This document shows positions 35,291 to 44,412 of a DNA stretch of 64,000 nucleotides, in pieces. Source of the stretch: Calditrichota bacterium (GTDB lineage Bacteria > Zhuqueibacterota > Zhuqueibacteria > Zhuqueibacterales > Geothermadaptataceae); assembly GCA_008501765.1 (NCBI GenBank), contig QQUE01000007.1, positions 732,186-796,185 on the forward strand, written 5' to 3'. The translations under genes and the position numbers were made by a program. The notes beneath the pieces were generated by a model. That model was not told the origin of the DNA. It saw only the letters and a program-made list of their open reading frames with translations, and did no database searches. Every line of letters begins with the position of its first letter. Within the stretch, counting starts at the first letter, position 1.

Positions 35291-36973
35291 ATGAAAAGAG
35301 ATATCGAAAAAATCGCATCAAGGGCCTACGATGTTGTAATTATCGGGGGCGGCATTTATGGCGCCTGGGCGCTGTGGGATGCGACGCTACGCGGCTTATC
35401 AGCCCTGTTGATTGACAAAAGTGATTTTGGTGGCGCCACATCTTCAAACAGCCTGAAAATAATTCACGGCGGACTCCGTTATCTGCAACATTTGGATATA
35501 AAACGCATGCGTGAATCCATTCACGAACGCAAGGTACTGATGAGTATTGCGCCGCAATTCGTCCATCCGCTGCCCTGCGTGATGCCGACTTATGGACACG
35601 GCATCAAAGGCAAAGAAGTAATGGGCATGGCTATGCTCATGAATGATATAATTGGATTTGACCGCAACAAAGGCTGCGATCCGCAAAAAAAGTTACCCGC
35701 AGGTAAAGCGATTTCCAAAGATGAATTGCTAAAAATCTTGCCGGGCCTTGATGAAACCAATCTGACGGGTGGTGCAATCTGGTATGATTGCCAGGTTTAT
35801 AATTCTGAAAGGTTACTCATCTCTGTCATAAAATCGGCTGTCAAAAAAGGAGCATCTGCGGCTAATTACGCTCAGGTTACCGAATTTATCACGACCAAAG
35901 ACAAAGTCGTCGGCGTTAAAATTCGTGATGAACTTACCGGAAAACAATTTGAAATTCGCAGCAAAATTGTGCTGAATACCAGCGGGCCGTGGATAAATAA
36001 TATGCTCGGACAATTAAACGGTCACCAGCCGGCTGAAAAATTTCAACTTTCCAAAGCGATGAATCTGGTGGTAAATAAACGGATTACCCAAACGCACGCC
36101 GCTGGAATTCCGAGCAAATTTGAGTTCAAAGACTCGGATGCCGTTATCAACAAAGGGTCGCGACTGCTTTTTTTCACGCCATGGCGCGATTACACACTCA
36201 TCGGCACGACCCACGTGCCCTTCCCCGGTGATCCAAACGACTTTGCCATCACCGAAGACGATGTGACAACATTTCTCGATGAATTTAACCAGGCCTATCC
36301 GGCTATGGCGGTGAAACGCGAGGAAGTCGTTTATTACTACGGTGGTTTGCTGCCTATGGACGATACCGGAGAGCGCGCATCCGAGCATGATGTCAAGTTG
36401 ACAAAACACTATAAATTACTCGATCACCAGGCCGAAAATGGCTTGGATGGACTCGTGAGTGTGCTGGGAGTCAAATATACGACAGCACGTGATGTGGCCA
36501 CAAAAGCCGTCAACATTCTCATGAAAAAATTAAACCGGCAGGGCAAAACTGAAACAGAAAACACCGTTATTTCCGGTGGCGAAATTCCTGATTTTGAAAG
36601 CTACCTGCAGGATGAAAACAAGAAACGTCCCTGGGGTTTGAATGCGGATATAATCGAGCATCTGATTCTCAATTTCGGCAAAGACTACCCGGAAGTGTTG
36701 GAATTTTTAAGCGAAAATGAACAATGGAAAGAAAAAGTGGTCAGCGATTCCGACGTCCTTTTTGCAGAAATCGTGCATGGCATTCGCGATGAAATGGCAG
36801 TGAGATTGGTTGACGTCGTCAAACGGCGGACTGAGCTCGGCTCAGGGGGTTATCCCGGAGACACAGCCGCGAAAAATTGCGCCGATTTGATGGCCAATGA
36901 ACTTGGCTGGGATGAGGAAAAGAAACAGACAGAACTTGAATTTCTCCAGCGATCCTATTTAACGGCAAAATAA
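35291..36973 (+). CDS. glpD: FAD-dependent glycerol-3-phosphate dehydrogenase
   Basis: GlpD oxidises glycerol-3-phosphate to dihydroxyacetone phosphate at the inner membrane and feeds electrons to quinones. The 560-residue product has the FAD-binding motif VVIIGGGIYGAWAL (about 15-28), the family signature GGATSSNSLKIIHGGLRYLQ (about 48-67), and a C-terminal DAO_C-type domain (VVKRRTELGSGGYPGDTAAK). The length is normal for the family. No glpK or glpF is adjacent. The gene is followed by a bidirectional terminator. Confidence 0.94.
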   Translation: MKRDIEKIASRAYDVVIIGGGIYGAWALWDATLRGLSALLIDKSDFGGATSSNSLKIIHGGLRYLQHLDIKRMRESIHERKVLMSIAPQFVHPLPCVMPTYGHGIKGKEVMGMAMLMNDIIGFDRNKGCDPQKKLPAGKAISKDELLKILPGLDETNLTGGAIWYDCQVYNSERLLISVIKSAVKKGASAANYAQVTEFITTKDKVVGVKIRDELTGKQFEIRSKIVLNTSGPWINNMLGQLNGHQPAEKFQLSKAMNLVVNKRITQTHAAGIPSKFEFKDSDAVINKGSRLLFFTPWRDYTLIGTTHVPFPGDPNDFAITEDDVTTFLDEFNQAYPAMAVKREEVVYYYGGLLPMDDTGERASEHDVKLTKHYKLLDHQAENGLDGLVSVLGVKYTTARDVATKAVNILMKKLNRQGKTETENTVISGGEIPDFESYLQDENKKRPWGLNADIIEHLILNFGKDYPEVLEFLSENEQWKEKVVSDSDVLFAEIVHGIRDEMAVRLVDVVKRRTELGSGGYPGDTAAKNCADLMANELGWDEEKKQTELEFLQRSYLTAK

Positions 36974-37020
36974 AAAAACACTATGTCATGTCTTAAAATT
37001 GAGCCGGGCATGGTGTTTTT
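36974..37020. terminator. Bidirectional terminator between glpD and the receiver/RsbW-like gene
   Basis: AAAAACACTATG (36974-36985) pairs with CATGGTGTTTTT (37009-37020) with one G-U type mismatch. It has T-runs on both strands and sits between two convergent genes that end at 36973 and 37029. Confidence 0.7.
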
Positions 37021-37028
37021 CTCTGCAT

Positions 37029-37937
37029 TTATTGAATATTCGGTTTCCGCACAACAAACGCCTTCTGCATCCGAATGCGATTCCCCTTTTTGTTGAATTT
37101 AATCGAATCCATAATATTATCAATAATCGACAAACCGCGTCCATAAACCCGATGGTTAGCCTCCTGACCGATACACGGTTTCTCAAAACCGGGTCCTTCA
37201 TCTTCAATTGTAATTTCCAGATTACCGTTGTCAACGAGAACATCCATAGTTATTTTCCGTGAAGAAAATTTGGGATCAGCCAAGCGATTTTTGCGTATTT
37301 CTTCAAACTTGGAAAACTCAGAGCCATCTGACAACTCATCTTTCCATTGAGATTTCAACTCCAAATTTCCGTGTTCAAGGGCATTTAACAACGCTTCTTC
37401 CACGCCAAGCCAAATATTTAAAAAATCATCAGCAGAAATTTTTGAGTAATCGAGTAAAATATCTTGAAAGACTTTCTGAATTTCTTCAAGCTGGAATTCA
37501 TCAGAAGAAAAGGCAATTTGAACCGACATATTTTTCACTAAATTTGGATATTCGGATTTTAAGCGTTGCGACTGGTAGAGATATTCCGCCCTTTTGATGG
37601 TTTGTAAAATATCATCTTTGCGCAGCGGCTCGACCAAAAAATCAAATACGCCAAGTTTGATGGCGCGCAGTACAGTTTCGTCATAATGTTTGCGAACGAT
37701 TAGAATGACTGGAATCGGTGGATGGATACCTTTCAAATGGCGCAGAATTTCAAATCCGGATTCACGTTCTCCCCGGATGTCGGCGATAACCAAATCCGGT
37801 GCACATTCTTCTAAAAGATTGCCGAACGGTTTTGTCCGATCTGAGCAGGTTATCTTATAATCATTTTCGCGCAGAATCTTAAAAACTGTTTCTCGAATTT
37901 TGCAGTCTTTTTCGACAAATAGAATATTTCTAATCAT
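37029..37937 (-). CDS. Receiver domain fused to RsbW-like serine kinase/anti-sigma ATPase
   Basis: A 302-residue protein. Residues 3-115 are a receiver domain with a normal phospho-acceptor Asp in IADIRGERESG (about 53). Residues 135-295 form an HATPase_c_2 (RsbW/SpoIIAB type) domain with the N box GVEEALLNALEHGN, the G1 box EDEGPGF and a G2-like YGRGLSIID. RsbW-like proteins bind sigma factors or phosphorylate STAS antagonists. Here the receiver may gate that activity. A STAS gene lies at 41594 on the same strand. I start at the ATG at 37937, behind GGGTGA; a GTG at 37949 is possible. Confidence 0.85.
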   Translation of the reverse strand: MIRNILFVEKDCKIRETVFKILRENDYKITCSDRTKPFGNLLEECAPDLVIADIRGERESGFEILRHLKGIHPPIPVILIVRKHYDETVLRAIKLGVFDFLVEPLRKDDILQTIKRAEYLYQSQRLKSEYPNLVKNMSVQIAFSSDEFQLEEIQKVFQDILLDYSKISADDFLNIWLGVEEALLNALEHGNLELKSQWKDELSDGSEFSKFEEIRKNRLADPKFSSRKITMDVLVDNGNLEITIEDEGPGFEKPCIGQEANHRVYGRGLSIIDNIMDSIKFNKKGNRIRMQKAFVVRKPNIQ

Positions 37938-38154
37938 CTCTAAAATCACCCGGTTTCAAGCCCAGGTATTCTTTCTTTTTTTAGAACACACATTGTCCGT
38001 CAGGTAATACTAAACCCGAAAATGATCTGTTTTAATCCAGGTTAAAAACATGCCAAGCATGATTTAACACAAATTTCAAAAAATGCAACAGAAAACAATT
38101 CTTTGCTTGCCTGCAATTTTGTTGAAATGTTCCTGATTCGCACAATAATTGTGG

Positions 38155-39072
38155 TTATCGAAGCACTGCGGTCGGAATTTCCGGTTCGATGAGTTTTTTT
38201 CGGAAGGTGATCTTGTTCCCCGTATCATTAAATTGCACGCTATCTGCAATGTTGCGAATCAACATAAGGCCCATGCCATATACTTTTCCTGAGGCAGCTT
38301 CCCGTATTTTAACTTTATAACCTGTCCCCTGGTCTTGAACCGAAATTTCCAGAATCCCCGCTTCAAGGGTGATTTGAATTAAAATTTTCCGGTTTTTGTA
38401 ATACGGTATTTCGAAACGTTGTCTTTTTACGGAATCAAACATCGTTTCGCCTTCCTCTTCGCCGGGAAGATCTTTCATCGAAGATTCCAGTTCGAGGCTA
38501 CCGTGGTCCAGCGCATTCTGTGCAGCTTCACCCAAGGCCAGCAAGATATTCTGGGTTAATTTACTATTAATCTGGGTATAATGAGAGAGAAAATCGTTTA
38601 CCGCCTGCCGCATTAAATCGATGCACCCATAGGCTGGATGAAATACGAGTTCAACGTGTATTTTGTTAATATAATTAACAGCGTTATTTTGAAATGCACG
38701 ATCATTAAGTCTTTTTTTAACCCGTGCCAGTACAATCGTAAGTTCATCCAACGAAACCGGTGATTTCAGAAAATCAAAAACACCGTTGCGGATGGCTCTA
38801 ACAAGCATAGCATGCTGAATAGTTGATGCGATAAATACCACATGCATTTCAGGATGGTTACATTGGCATATGTGTAAAAACTCCAGCCCATCTTCCGTTT
38901 CTTTATCACAACTGAAGAGTACGATACCAATATTTTGATCTGTATCTATCAGGCTCAAAGCTGCATCAGAATCTGCAACAACCACACAGGGGATTTCTTC
39001 TTTCCGGCAGTAATCCCGGATTGTTCTCAGGTTATTCTCCGATTTTTCAACGAGAAGAATCTTTTGTTTCAT
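38155..39072 (-). CDS. Second receiver-RsbW-like protein; receiver lacks phospho-acceptor
   Basis: A 305-residue paralogue of the preceding protein with the same order: receiver-like domain (about 3-120), then an RsbW-like ATPase (about 140-290) with ALGEAAQNALDHGSLEL, QDQGTGYK and YGMGLMLIRN. In the receiver, LFSCDKETEDG aligns with IADIRGERESG of the other copy, which puts Ser54 where the phospho-acceptor Asp is expected; the acidic pair at the N-terminus is also changed. It is therefore probably a pseudo-receiver or is regulated in another way. It is the second of the two genes that close the signalling island. Confidence 0.82.
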   Translation of the reverse strand: MKQKILLVEKSENNLRTIRDYCRKEEIPCVVVADSDAALSLIDTDQNIGIVLFSCDKETEDGLEFLHICQCNHPEMHVVFIASTIQHAMLVRAIRNGVFDFLKSPVSLDELTIVLARVKKRLNDRAFQNNAVNYINKIHVELVFHPAYGCIDLMRQAVNDFLSHYTQINSKLTQNILLALGEAAQNALDHGSLELESSMKDLPGEEEGETMFDSVKRQRFEIPYYKNRKILIQITLEAGILEISVQDQGTGYKVKIREAASGKVYGMGLMLIRNIADSVQFNDTGNKITFRKKLIEPEIPTAVLR

Positions 39073-39227
39073 GGTAAATATTCCTCAAACCCGTTGTATG
39101 CCGAAATACTGGCGCTCTGAGCAGAAGCAGGTTTTCTCTCAACCTGCGCTATCATTTTAAAAACCATATATTATCTCTATACCAATTTTATTGACTAAAT
39201 TTTTGGATGAAAACCAATTCTCGTTTT

Positions 39228-39311
39228 CTATCCGTTCACTGCAAACACCTCCCAGATTTCGTCAATGAGCATGCTCAAAAGTTCACCCGCACCGGCTGAG
39301 AAAATTTCCAT
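39228..39311 (-). CDS. Possible 27-residue small ORF
   Basis: In the 244-bp gap after the CheA-like gene, an ORF begins a few bases after its stop and encodes MEIFSAGAGELLSMLIDEIW followed by seven more residues. AGGTGG just before the ATG could serve as a ribosome-binding site. It is short and could be chance; nothing else is seen in the gap. Confidence 0.25.
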   Translation of the reverse strand: MEIFSAGAGELLSMLIDEIWEVFAVNG

Positions 39312-39316
39312 TCCAC

Positions 39317-41140
39317 CTATATTAGGCGGTCGCCGCCGGCCAGTGCTTCCAGCAATTTATCGCGAGATAATTTCTTCTCCAGCTCGCTATGATACGCATT
39401 CTGTGGCCACACACTTTCTTTTTCCTTCATTGGTGAAATAAAAATGGGCCATTCCCGTTCACTCTTATTTCCAGAGTTCGCTTCAGTCTTAACCCAATTG
39501 AATTCTTCCGGTATTTTATCATCTGAAATGACAAAATCGAATTGATGAAATTGTATCATTTTACCGGCATCCGCCCAGGTTTCAGCATCCGTAATTATAT
39601 AACCTTCCGGTTCAAGATAGCTGCGATAAATCGATCGCATGAACGGAGATTTATCGACCACAAGAATCCGGTTGTACATATTATCAATTTTCGGCTTTTG
39701 TACATAATTATCAAATAATTGCGGGAATTCATATTTTATTAACTCGATGGGATCGACAACGCGCACTGCGCTTCTATTGAGAAGCAAAGTGCCGGCAGTT
39801 CCCGGTTGCGTGATTTCTTCCTGAACCGGGCTATCGCCGGGAGTTATTACATCGATTACCTCATTTACGATGAACCCAATGTCATTTTGATTAATTCTAA
39901 ATACCACGACAAAAAGCGAATCCTGCCTGGGGCCTGGCACAGCCGAGAGGAATTTATCCAGCCATAAAACAGGCATTTCCTGGTTGCGATATCGCAGCCA
40001 CTCCATTCCGCCGGCTTCTTCCAGTGCTGTAGCAGAAAAAGTTTCGAATCGGGATATTTGGGCCAATGGCAGCGCATATAATTCATTTTTACCTGCAATA
40101 AACAAAAGCAGAGATTGCGGTTTGGAATTAAAAATTTCCGGCCGAAAGGTTTCCGTGCCCACTTTAGCTTTCATCATTTCCAGTTTTAAGGCGGCCGCTA
40201 AAGCCAGCCCGGCACTATCAAGAATGAGGTCAGCCTGGCCATCGGTTTGAAAAGCAACACGTTCATGGCTGTTTCTTGCCATCTCATGTGCAGGGATGTG
40301 CATTTGTTTCAATCCGCCACCTGCAGACTGCGTGCGGTTTTTCATCACACATTCCTGCAGATCGCGGGTAATCAGATTCAATCGCTGGCAAGCAGCCGCA
40401 AAACCGAGTTTGTCAATTTTAGGCACAAATTGCAGGATTTCATTCCGGGAACGGATGAGCTCCCCAACCAGATTTATCATGGTACCGGGCAGTTCCACAT
40501 CATCTCGATTGACAAATTCGGCATTCTCCAAATTTTGCGCGCCGGTCCTTTTTTTACCATCAGAAAGATGCTGTCCGACATCCGTCCTTACTTCCTCAGG
40601 GGGACGCCTCTTTTTCCAAGCGGTCATTTTTACCGTTGCAGATTTTCGGCGATCAACTTCAATATTCTCCGCAAACAAACCCCAGGCGCCATCTTCGGAG
40701 ATAAATTCAGTGGTATTTAAACACGCTTGTGTCGCAGTTTTTTCCGCGTGTTGGCAAAATGCCGTGGTCGATTTTTCATTCGCTATTTTTTGATGAATAA
40801 TTTCCGCAGCACCGGAGGCGATCGGCGTGATCTCGTTGTGCATCGTTTTTAGTTTGTCCAGCGCCTCCAGCATAAAAAGAATCAAATCGGGCGCTATCAC
40901 AACAGGTCCCTTATGCATATTTGCCAATATTTCTTCTGTCGTGTGAGCTACTTTTTCAAATTTATACAGCCCGACCAGGCCGGCATCATCCTTCAATGTG
41001 CGAAAAGCACACACCAGGTTTTCGAGTAAAAGTTTATTGTCCGGCTCCGCCTCAAATGCAACGATATCGTGCTCGAGATTATCGATCAATTCCCGGCTTT
41101 CCCGCAGAAAAACATGCATCAATTCTTCGTCTGGCTGCAT
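39317..41140 (-). CDS. CheA-like protein without HATPase: degenerate Hpt, dimer segment, CheW, receiver
   Basis: A 607-residue chemotaxis-type protein. Residues 1-110 resemble an Hpt helical bundle, but the phospho-acceptor motif F-R-x-x-H appears as FRTLKDDAG, with Lys in place of His. About 220-270 resembles the CheA dimerisation domain (MINLVGELIRSRNEILQF). The HATPase boxes are absent; only a short remnant precedes a CheW-like domain (about 340-465) and a receiver-like domain (about 487-600, with FVISDDKIPE). It cannot be a normal kinase and may act as a CheV/CheW-type scaffold. The ATG at 41140 follows AGAAGG; a TTG at 41164 is less likely. cheY is 31 bp upstream. Confidence 0.78.
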   Translation of the reverse strand: MQPDEELMHVFLRESRELIDNLEHDIVAFEAEPDNKLLLENLVCAFRTLKDDAGLVGLYKFEKVAHTTEEILANMHKGPVVIAPDLILFMLEALDKLKTMHNEITPIASGAAEIIHQKIANEKSTTAFCQHAEKTATQACLNTTEFISEDGAWGLFAENIEVDRRKSATVKMTAWKKRRPPEEVRTDVGQHLSDGKKRTGAQNLENAEFVNRDDVELPGTMINLVGELIRSRNEILQFVPKIDKLGFAAACQRLNLITRDLQECVMKNRTQSAGGGLKQMHIPAHEMARNSHERVAFQTDGQADLILDSAGLALAAALKLEMMKAKVGTETFRPEIFNSKPQSLLLFIAGKNELYALPLAQISRFETFSATALEEAGGMEWLRYRNQEMPVLWLDKFLSAVPGPRQDSLFVVVFRINQNDIGFIVNEVIDVITPGDSPVQEEITQPGTAGTLLLNRSAVRVVDPIELIKYEFPQLFDNYVQKPKIDNMYNRILVVDKSPFMRSIYRSYLEPEGYIITDAETWADAGKMIQFHQFDFVISDDKIPEEFNWVKTEANSGNKSEREWPIFISPMKEKESVWPQNAYHSELEKKLSRDKLLEALAGGDRLI

Positions 41141-41171
41141 GTGCCTTCTCTCCATGCTATTCAAAGTGAAG

Positions 41172-41552
41172 TCATTCCGTCAGTCTCTTCACGACCGCTA
41201 ACAATTGCGCGGGTTGAAATGGTTTCACCAGCCAGCCGGCTGCACCCGCTTTTCGGGCAGCCGGTTCACAGAATTTCATGGAATTTTTTATCAAAACAAG
41301 CACTGGAACGGCAGCATAACTTCCCTGTTTCACAGCCTGCATAAATCGAATTCCGTCACTTTTCGGCATTTGAATATCTGTAATTATCAGCACAATATCA
41401 TCCCCGGATTCAGCCAGTTCTTCAAATTTTCGCAGCCCATCAGCCCCATCGTTGGCCACTATAATTTCATATCCGGCTTGTGTTAAAACATATTTTACAG
41501 AGGCGCGTGTCGTCGCCGAATCTTCGGCCACAAGTATCTTATTTTCCATCAC
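41172..41552 (-). CDS. cheY: CheY-type single-domain response regulator
   Basis: A 126-residue lone receiver. It has VAEDSATTR (acidic pair), Asp59 in IITDIQMPKSDG, and Lys110 in LVKPF. The usual Thr/Ser of the switch appears as Ile/Lys in VLIKNS. It lies between the STAS gene and the CheA-like gene on the same strand. With no active CheA in the island, its phosphate must come from another kinase (inference). Confidence 0.88.
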   Translation of the reverse strand: MMENKILVAEDSATTRASVKYVLTQAGYEIIVANDGADGLRKFEELAESGDDIVLIITDIQMPKSDGIRFMQAVKQGSYAAVPVLVLIKNSMKFCEPAARKAGAAGWLVKPFQPAQLLAVVKRLTE

Positions 41553-41593
41553 TGCACCATTTAATTATGACCGGCAAAATCCAATTTTCATAT

Positions 41594-41899
41594 TTATATC
41601 GCAATCTTAAATAGCTTGTCGAGGTGAATCGAGGTAAATAATGAGGAGAGATTTTCATGTATGCCACCGATTTCAAATTCGCGATTCTGTTCCCTTAGTT
41701 GCCTGAATATTGCGATTAATATGCTGATTCCTGAACTGCAAATTGTCGGAACATAGGTTAAATCAAGCATCACTTTTTGACCTTCAGTTGCAAGCACCGC
41801 ATCAAATCCCTGTCGCAATTTATCAGAATCCGCTGCTGTGACCGAGCCGATCAGTTTTACATTTATCTCCTGGGCAATGGTTGTAATTTCAATATCCAT
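41594..41899 (-). CDS. STAS-domain anti-sigma factor antagonist
   Basis: A 101-residue STAS protein. KVMLDLTYVPTICSSGISIL (about 42-61) contains the Ser pair (S55/S56) where RsbW-type kinases phosphorylate SpoIIAA-like proteins. It is the first gene of the island, with cheY 41 bp downstream. It would be the natural substrate of the two RsbW-like proteins at 37-39 kb (inference). Confidence 0.9.
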   Translation of the reverse strand: MDIEITTIAQEINVKLIGSVTAADSDKLRQGFDAVLATEGQKVMLDLTYVPTICSSGISILIAIFRQLREQNREFEIGGIHENLSSLFTSIHLDKLFKIAI

Positions 41900-42303
41900 T
41901 TTGGAGCCTCATCTCTTTTTAGATTGATTTTTTTCTGCTATTTTGGTGACGGTGATAATTTACATTCAATTATTTATTCCCCGCCAGAACATATCATTTG
42001 ATAAATCGGCGTTTGAAAAAGGGAACTAAAGTTATGCGAGGGAGAATTAATTTGCTGTTTTCGGGATTTCAATGCAGTACGAATTGCTCAAATTTAAGCT
42101 GAAGAAGATGCCTAAATTAAATGCAATTGAGAATGGCACTTCAATATTGCATAGTCGTGAAAGAATCGACATTTACGAAAGCAATGCGGGATTTCAGAGC
42201 TTGAAAATAAGAGAAAAGGAAAAAGCCTTGCCAAGCTTTACAAAAAAACTAAATTAGCACAGTCAAATTCGAACAACTGAAAACAAAGATAAAGTGAATA
42301 CTG
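41900..42303. other. Gap between divergent genes, nothing definite
   Basis: A 404-bp region between the STAS gene (minus) and a methyltransferase (plus). It holds their promoters by position. A 61-codon ORF at 42072-42257 on plus shows no domain or ribosome-binding site. No repeat or RNA was recognised. Confidence 0.3.
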
Positions 42304-42861
42304 ATGGGCATAGAAAAACCGGAAAATTTTCTGACGGTTCAACCGCAGATTGGAAAACAAATTGCATGGCGGATGGATGCCACGTTAAAATTTTTGCACG
42401 GCCAAACACTCCAAACCCCATTTCTCGATGTCGGGACGTGGAGTCAGGCGACAGATATTTTAAAGAATAAATACGAGCAAAATATCGATTCAACCGATGA
42501 AACCGACTTCAATTTTACTGTCACTGCGCCGCAGAAATCCTACAAAACTATCTTTTGCTTCGAGGTCATCGAGCATTTGATGAACCCGCTGACTTTCATG
42601 AATGAACTGCATAATTTGCTCGCCGATGACGGAATTCTGGCGCTAAGCACACCAACGCGGAAACTGGCGGTGGAAAAAGTACACTTTACAGAATACAACA
42701 AACGCTCGCTGGATTTTTTATTTGCAGAGGCTGGCCTTAAAACCATAAAATACAAGGTTGGTCACGCATTTCCCTGGTGGTGGCATTTCACCGGGATTCG
42801 GCCGTTATACCGGATGTTTTTTCATCACTATCATTTTTATCTGCTTGAAAAGAAATCCTGA
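42304..42861 (+). CDS. Methyltransferase-like protein (short, class I)
   Basis: A 185-residue protein of the methyltransferase type found in polysaccharide loci. FLDVGTWSQATDILK stands where motif I is expected but lacks the GxGxG pattern. FCFEVIEHLMNPLTFMNELH and LADDGILALSTPTRK match the later motifs of class I enzymes, and a HFTEYNKRSL-like segment occurs in SAM-dependent enzymes of this group. It is probably a sugar or lipid methyltransferase with a weakened cofactor loop, or a nonfunctional relative. It is followed by a small repeat and the broken glycosyltransferase. Confidence 0.7.
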   Translation: MGIEKPENFLTVQPQIGKQIAWRMDATLKFLHGQTLQTPFLDVGTWSQATDILKNKYEQNIDSTDETDFNFTVTAPQKSYKTIFCFEVIEHLMNPLTFMNELHNLLADDGILALSTPTRKLAVEKVHFTEYNKRSLDFLFAEAGLKTIKYKVGHAFPWWWHFTGIRPLYRMFFHHYHFYLLEKKS

Positions 42862-42889
42862 CGAGACTGTTGAAAATCCAGAAAATTTG

Positions 42890-42960
42890 GACCCTGAGCT
42901 TGTCGAAGGGCCCAAATTTGGGGGTAATGCCGGGCGCTTCGGCAAGCTCAGCGACCGGTT
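42890..42960. repeat. Short dispersed-type palindrome
   Basis: TGAGCTTGTCGAAG (42895-42908) and CTTCGGCAAGCTCA (42937-42950) form an imperfect inverted repeat, with GGACCC and GCGACC flanks. The CCTGAGCTTGTCGAAGG motif is a dispersed repeat of many bacterial genomes (recalled). It is GC-richer than its surroundings. Confidence 0.65.
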
Positions 42961-43075
42961 CGCACACTTTTTCGACAGTATCGACAGGCCTCAGGAATCT
43001 ATAGGATAAAAAGTGACTCAAATAAAGTCGAACATTCCATGAAAGGAACTAAACCCCCGCCAGGGTTTACCTCAA

Positions 43076-44069
43076 ATGAAGATAATTTTCTTTGCCGAAG
43101 TGCAATGGAACTATATGCATCACCGCAAGCGCGGCATTTTAAGCCGGCTGCCGAATAATTGGGAAATCTATTACATCGAGCCATTCCGGCTCGGAACAAA
43201 ATGGTCTTGGTACGAGGATAAAAATGTTAAAGTACGCTCAATCTTTTGTTATAAAAAAGGACTGGACAAGTTATTTAATTTTGTGCTGGTTCGGCGTTTC
43301 GTTGCTGCAGCTAACGCTCTTTTTATTAAGTTTTTCGTTGTTCGATCCCTTGGCGGGCCTGCCGATGTCGCTATTGTCAGCAATTACGGCATTTTCCATC
43401 CTCGGGTCTTCGGAAAATTTGCACATAAACTGGTCGTGGATATCAATGATATTCCCGCTGGTTTTGGTGTGCCTGATTGGGTGGAAAATAATTTTAACCA
43501 AACAGTCAAAGCAGCGGACAAAGTAATCGTCTCCTCAAAAGAGTGGCAGCGCTACAGACAGGATGCTGTTTTTATTGGAAATGGAGTAGATTTTGAAGCG
43601 TTTAATATACATCGGCGCAATCTTTGACTGGATGGATATCGAGCTGGTGGAAAAGCTCTGCGAAAAACACGAAGTCATGATGGCCGGAGAAAAACGAATC
43701 GAACTTCCTGCTGGCGTTAACTATGTCGGGAAATTGGCTGTCGCAGATGTGCCAAAATTTATTGCAAAAAATGAAGTTGGCATAATTCCATTCCTGCGCA
43801 ATGCGCTCACCCTGGATATTAATAATTCAAAAATCTATCAATTTTACGCACTCGGCTTGCCGGTCGTTAGCACGCTCGATAATCATGCTTCCCGCGATGC
43901 TGAAGTACTGACCGGCAACAACCACAAATCCTTCCTTGCTAATATTGAAAAAACAGATAAAATCAACCGCGAAACGCTCGTGGAAATCGCCCGGCAAAAC
44001 GACTGGCAAAAGCAGGCAGATCGTTTTGCCCAGGAGCTATTAAATTTATCGAAAAATAGACTTGCATGA
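43076..44069 (+). pseudogene. Glycosyltransferase (GT-B fold, group 1 type) broken by a frameshift
   Basis: Two overlapping frames read as one protein. 43076-43627 gives the acceptor-side half (183 residues, starts MKIIFFAEVQWNYMHHRKRG, holds KLVVDINDIPAGFG and ends at VFIGNGVDFEAF). 43593-44069 gives the nucleotide-sugar half (158 residues, KRLIYIGAIFDWMD, then YALGLPVVSTLDN). In intact relatives a linker of 10-20 residues joins GNGVD.. to ..RLIYIG. Here the second frame is shifted by +1 relative to the first and the linker seems lost, so a small deletion is likely. A +1 ribosomal shift, or two separate chains, cannot be excluded. It probably built a surface glycan. Confidence 0.75.
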
Positions 44070-44127
44070 TTCCATCAGCTGTACTACATTTGATAATAAA
44101 TTTTGAGAAATAATAAGGAATATAAAA

Positions 44128-44412
44128 ATGGCCGGTACAATCTTAAATACCCGCGTCGATCCGGAAGTTCTTGAAAACGCGGAAAATATCTTAAAAACAC
44201 TCGGTATAAGTCGATCAGTAGCAATCAACATGTTTTACCGGATGGTTATTCTCAAGCAAGGCTTACCCTGGCGACCCAACCTTGACGAAACCGAATATGT
44301 GATGAATAACCCGAAACTCGTACAGCAAATCGAACAGGGGATTAAAGATTTTGAAGAAGGAAAATTCTTTCCGGCACCACAAAAGGTGGTAGATGAGATC
44401 AATAGCCTTTAA
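44128..44412 (+). CDS. relB: RelB/DinJ-family antitoxin
   Basis: A 94-residue protein whose N-terminal half, MAGTILNTRVDPEVLENAEN followed by LKTLGISRSVAINMFYRMVI, is a ribbon-helix-helix DNA-binding domain of the RelB/DinJ type. The C-terminal part (IKDFEEGKFFPAPQK) would wrap the toxin. AAGGAA precedes the ATG. Its last codons overlap the toxin gene by 20 bp, the usual antitoxin-toxin coupling. RelB-type antitoxins usually repress their own promoter; no operator was identified. Confidence 0.9.
   Translation: MAGTILNTRVDPEVLENAENILKTLGISRSVAINMFYRMVILKQGLPWRPNLDETEYVMNNPKLVQQIEQGIKDFEEGKFFPAPQKVVDEINSL

Noticed and set aside
42072-42257. A 61-codon plus-strand ORF
   Set aside because: Nothing recognisable and no ribosome-binding site; likely chance.
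44393-44412. Overlap of relB and yoeB as a sequencing error
   Set aside because: Such overlaps are normal in this toxin-antitoxin family, and both frames are intact.
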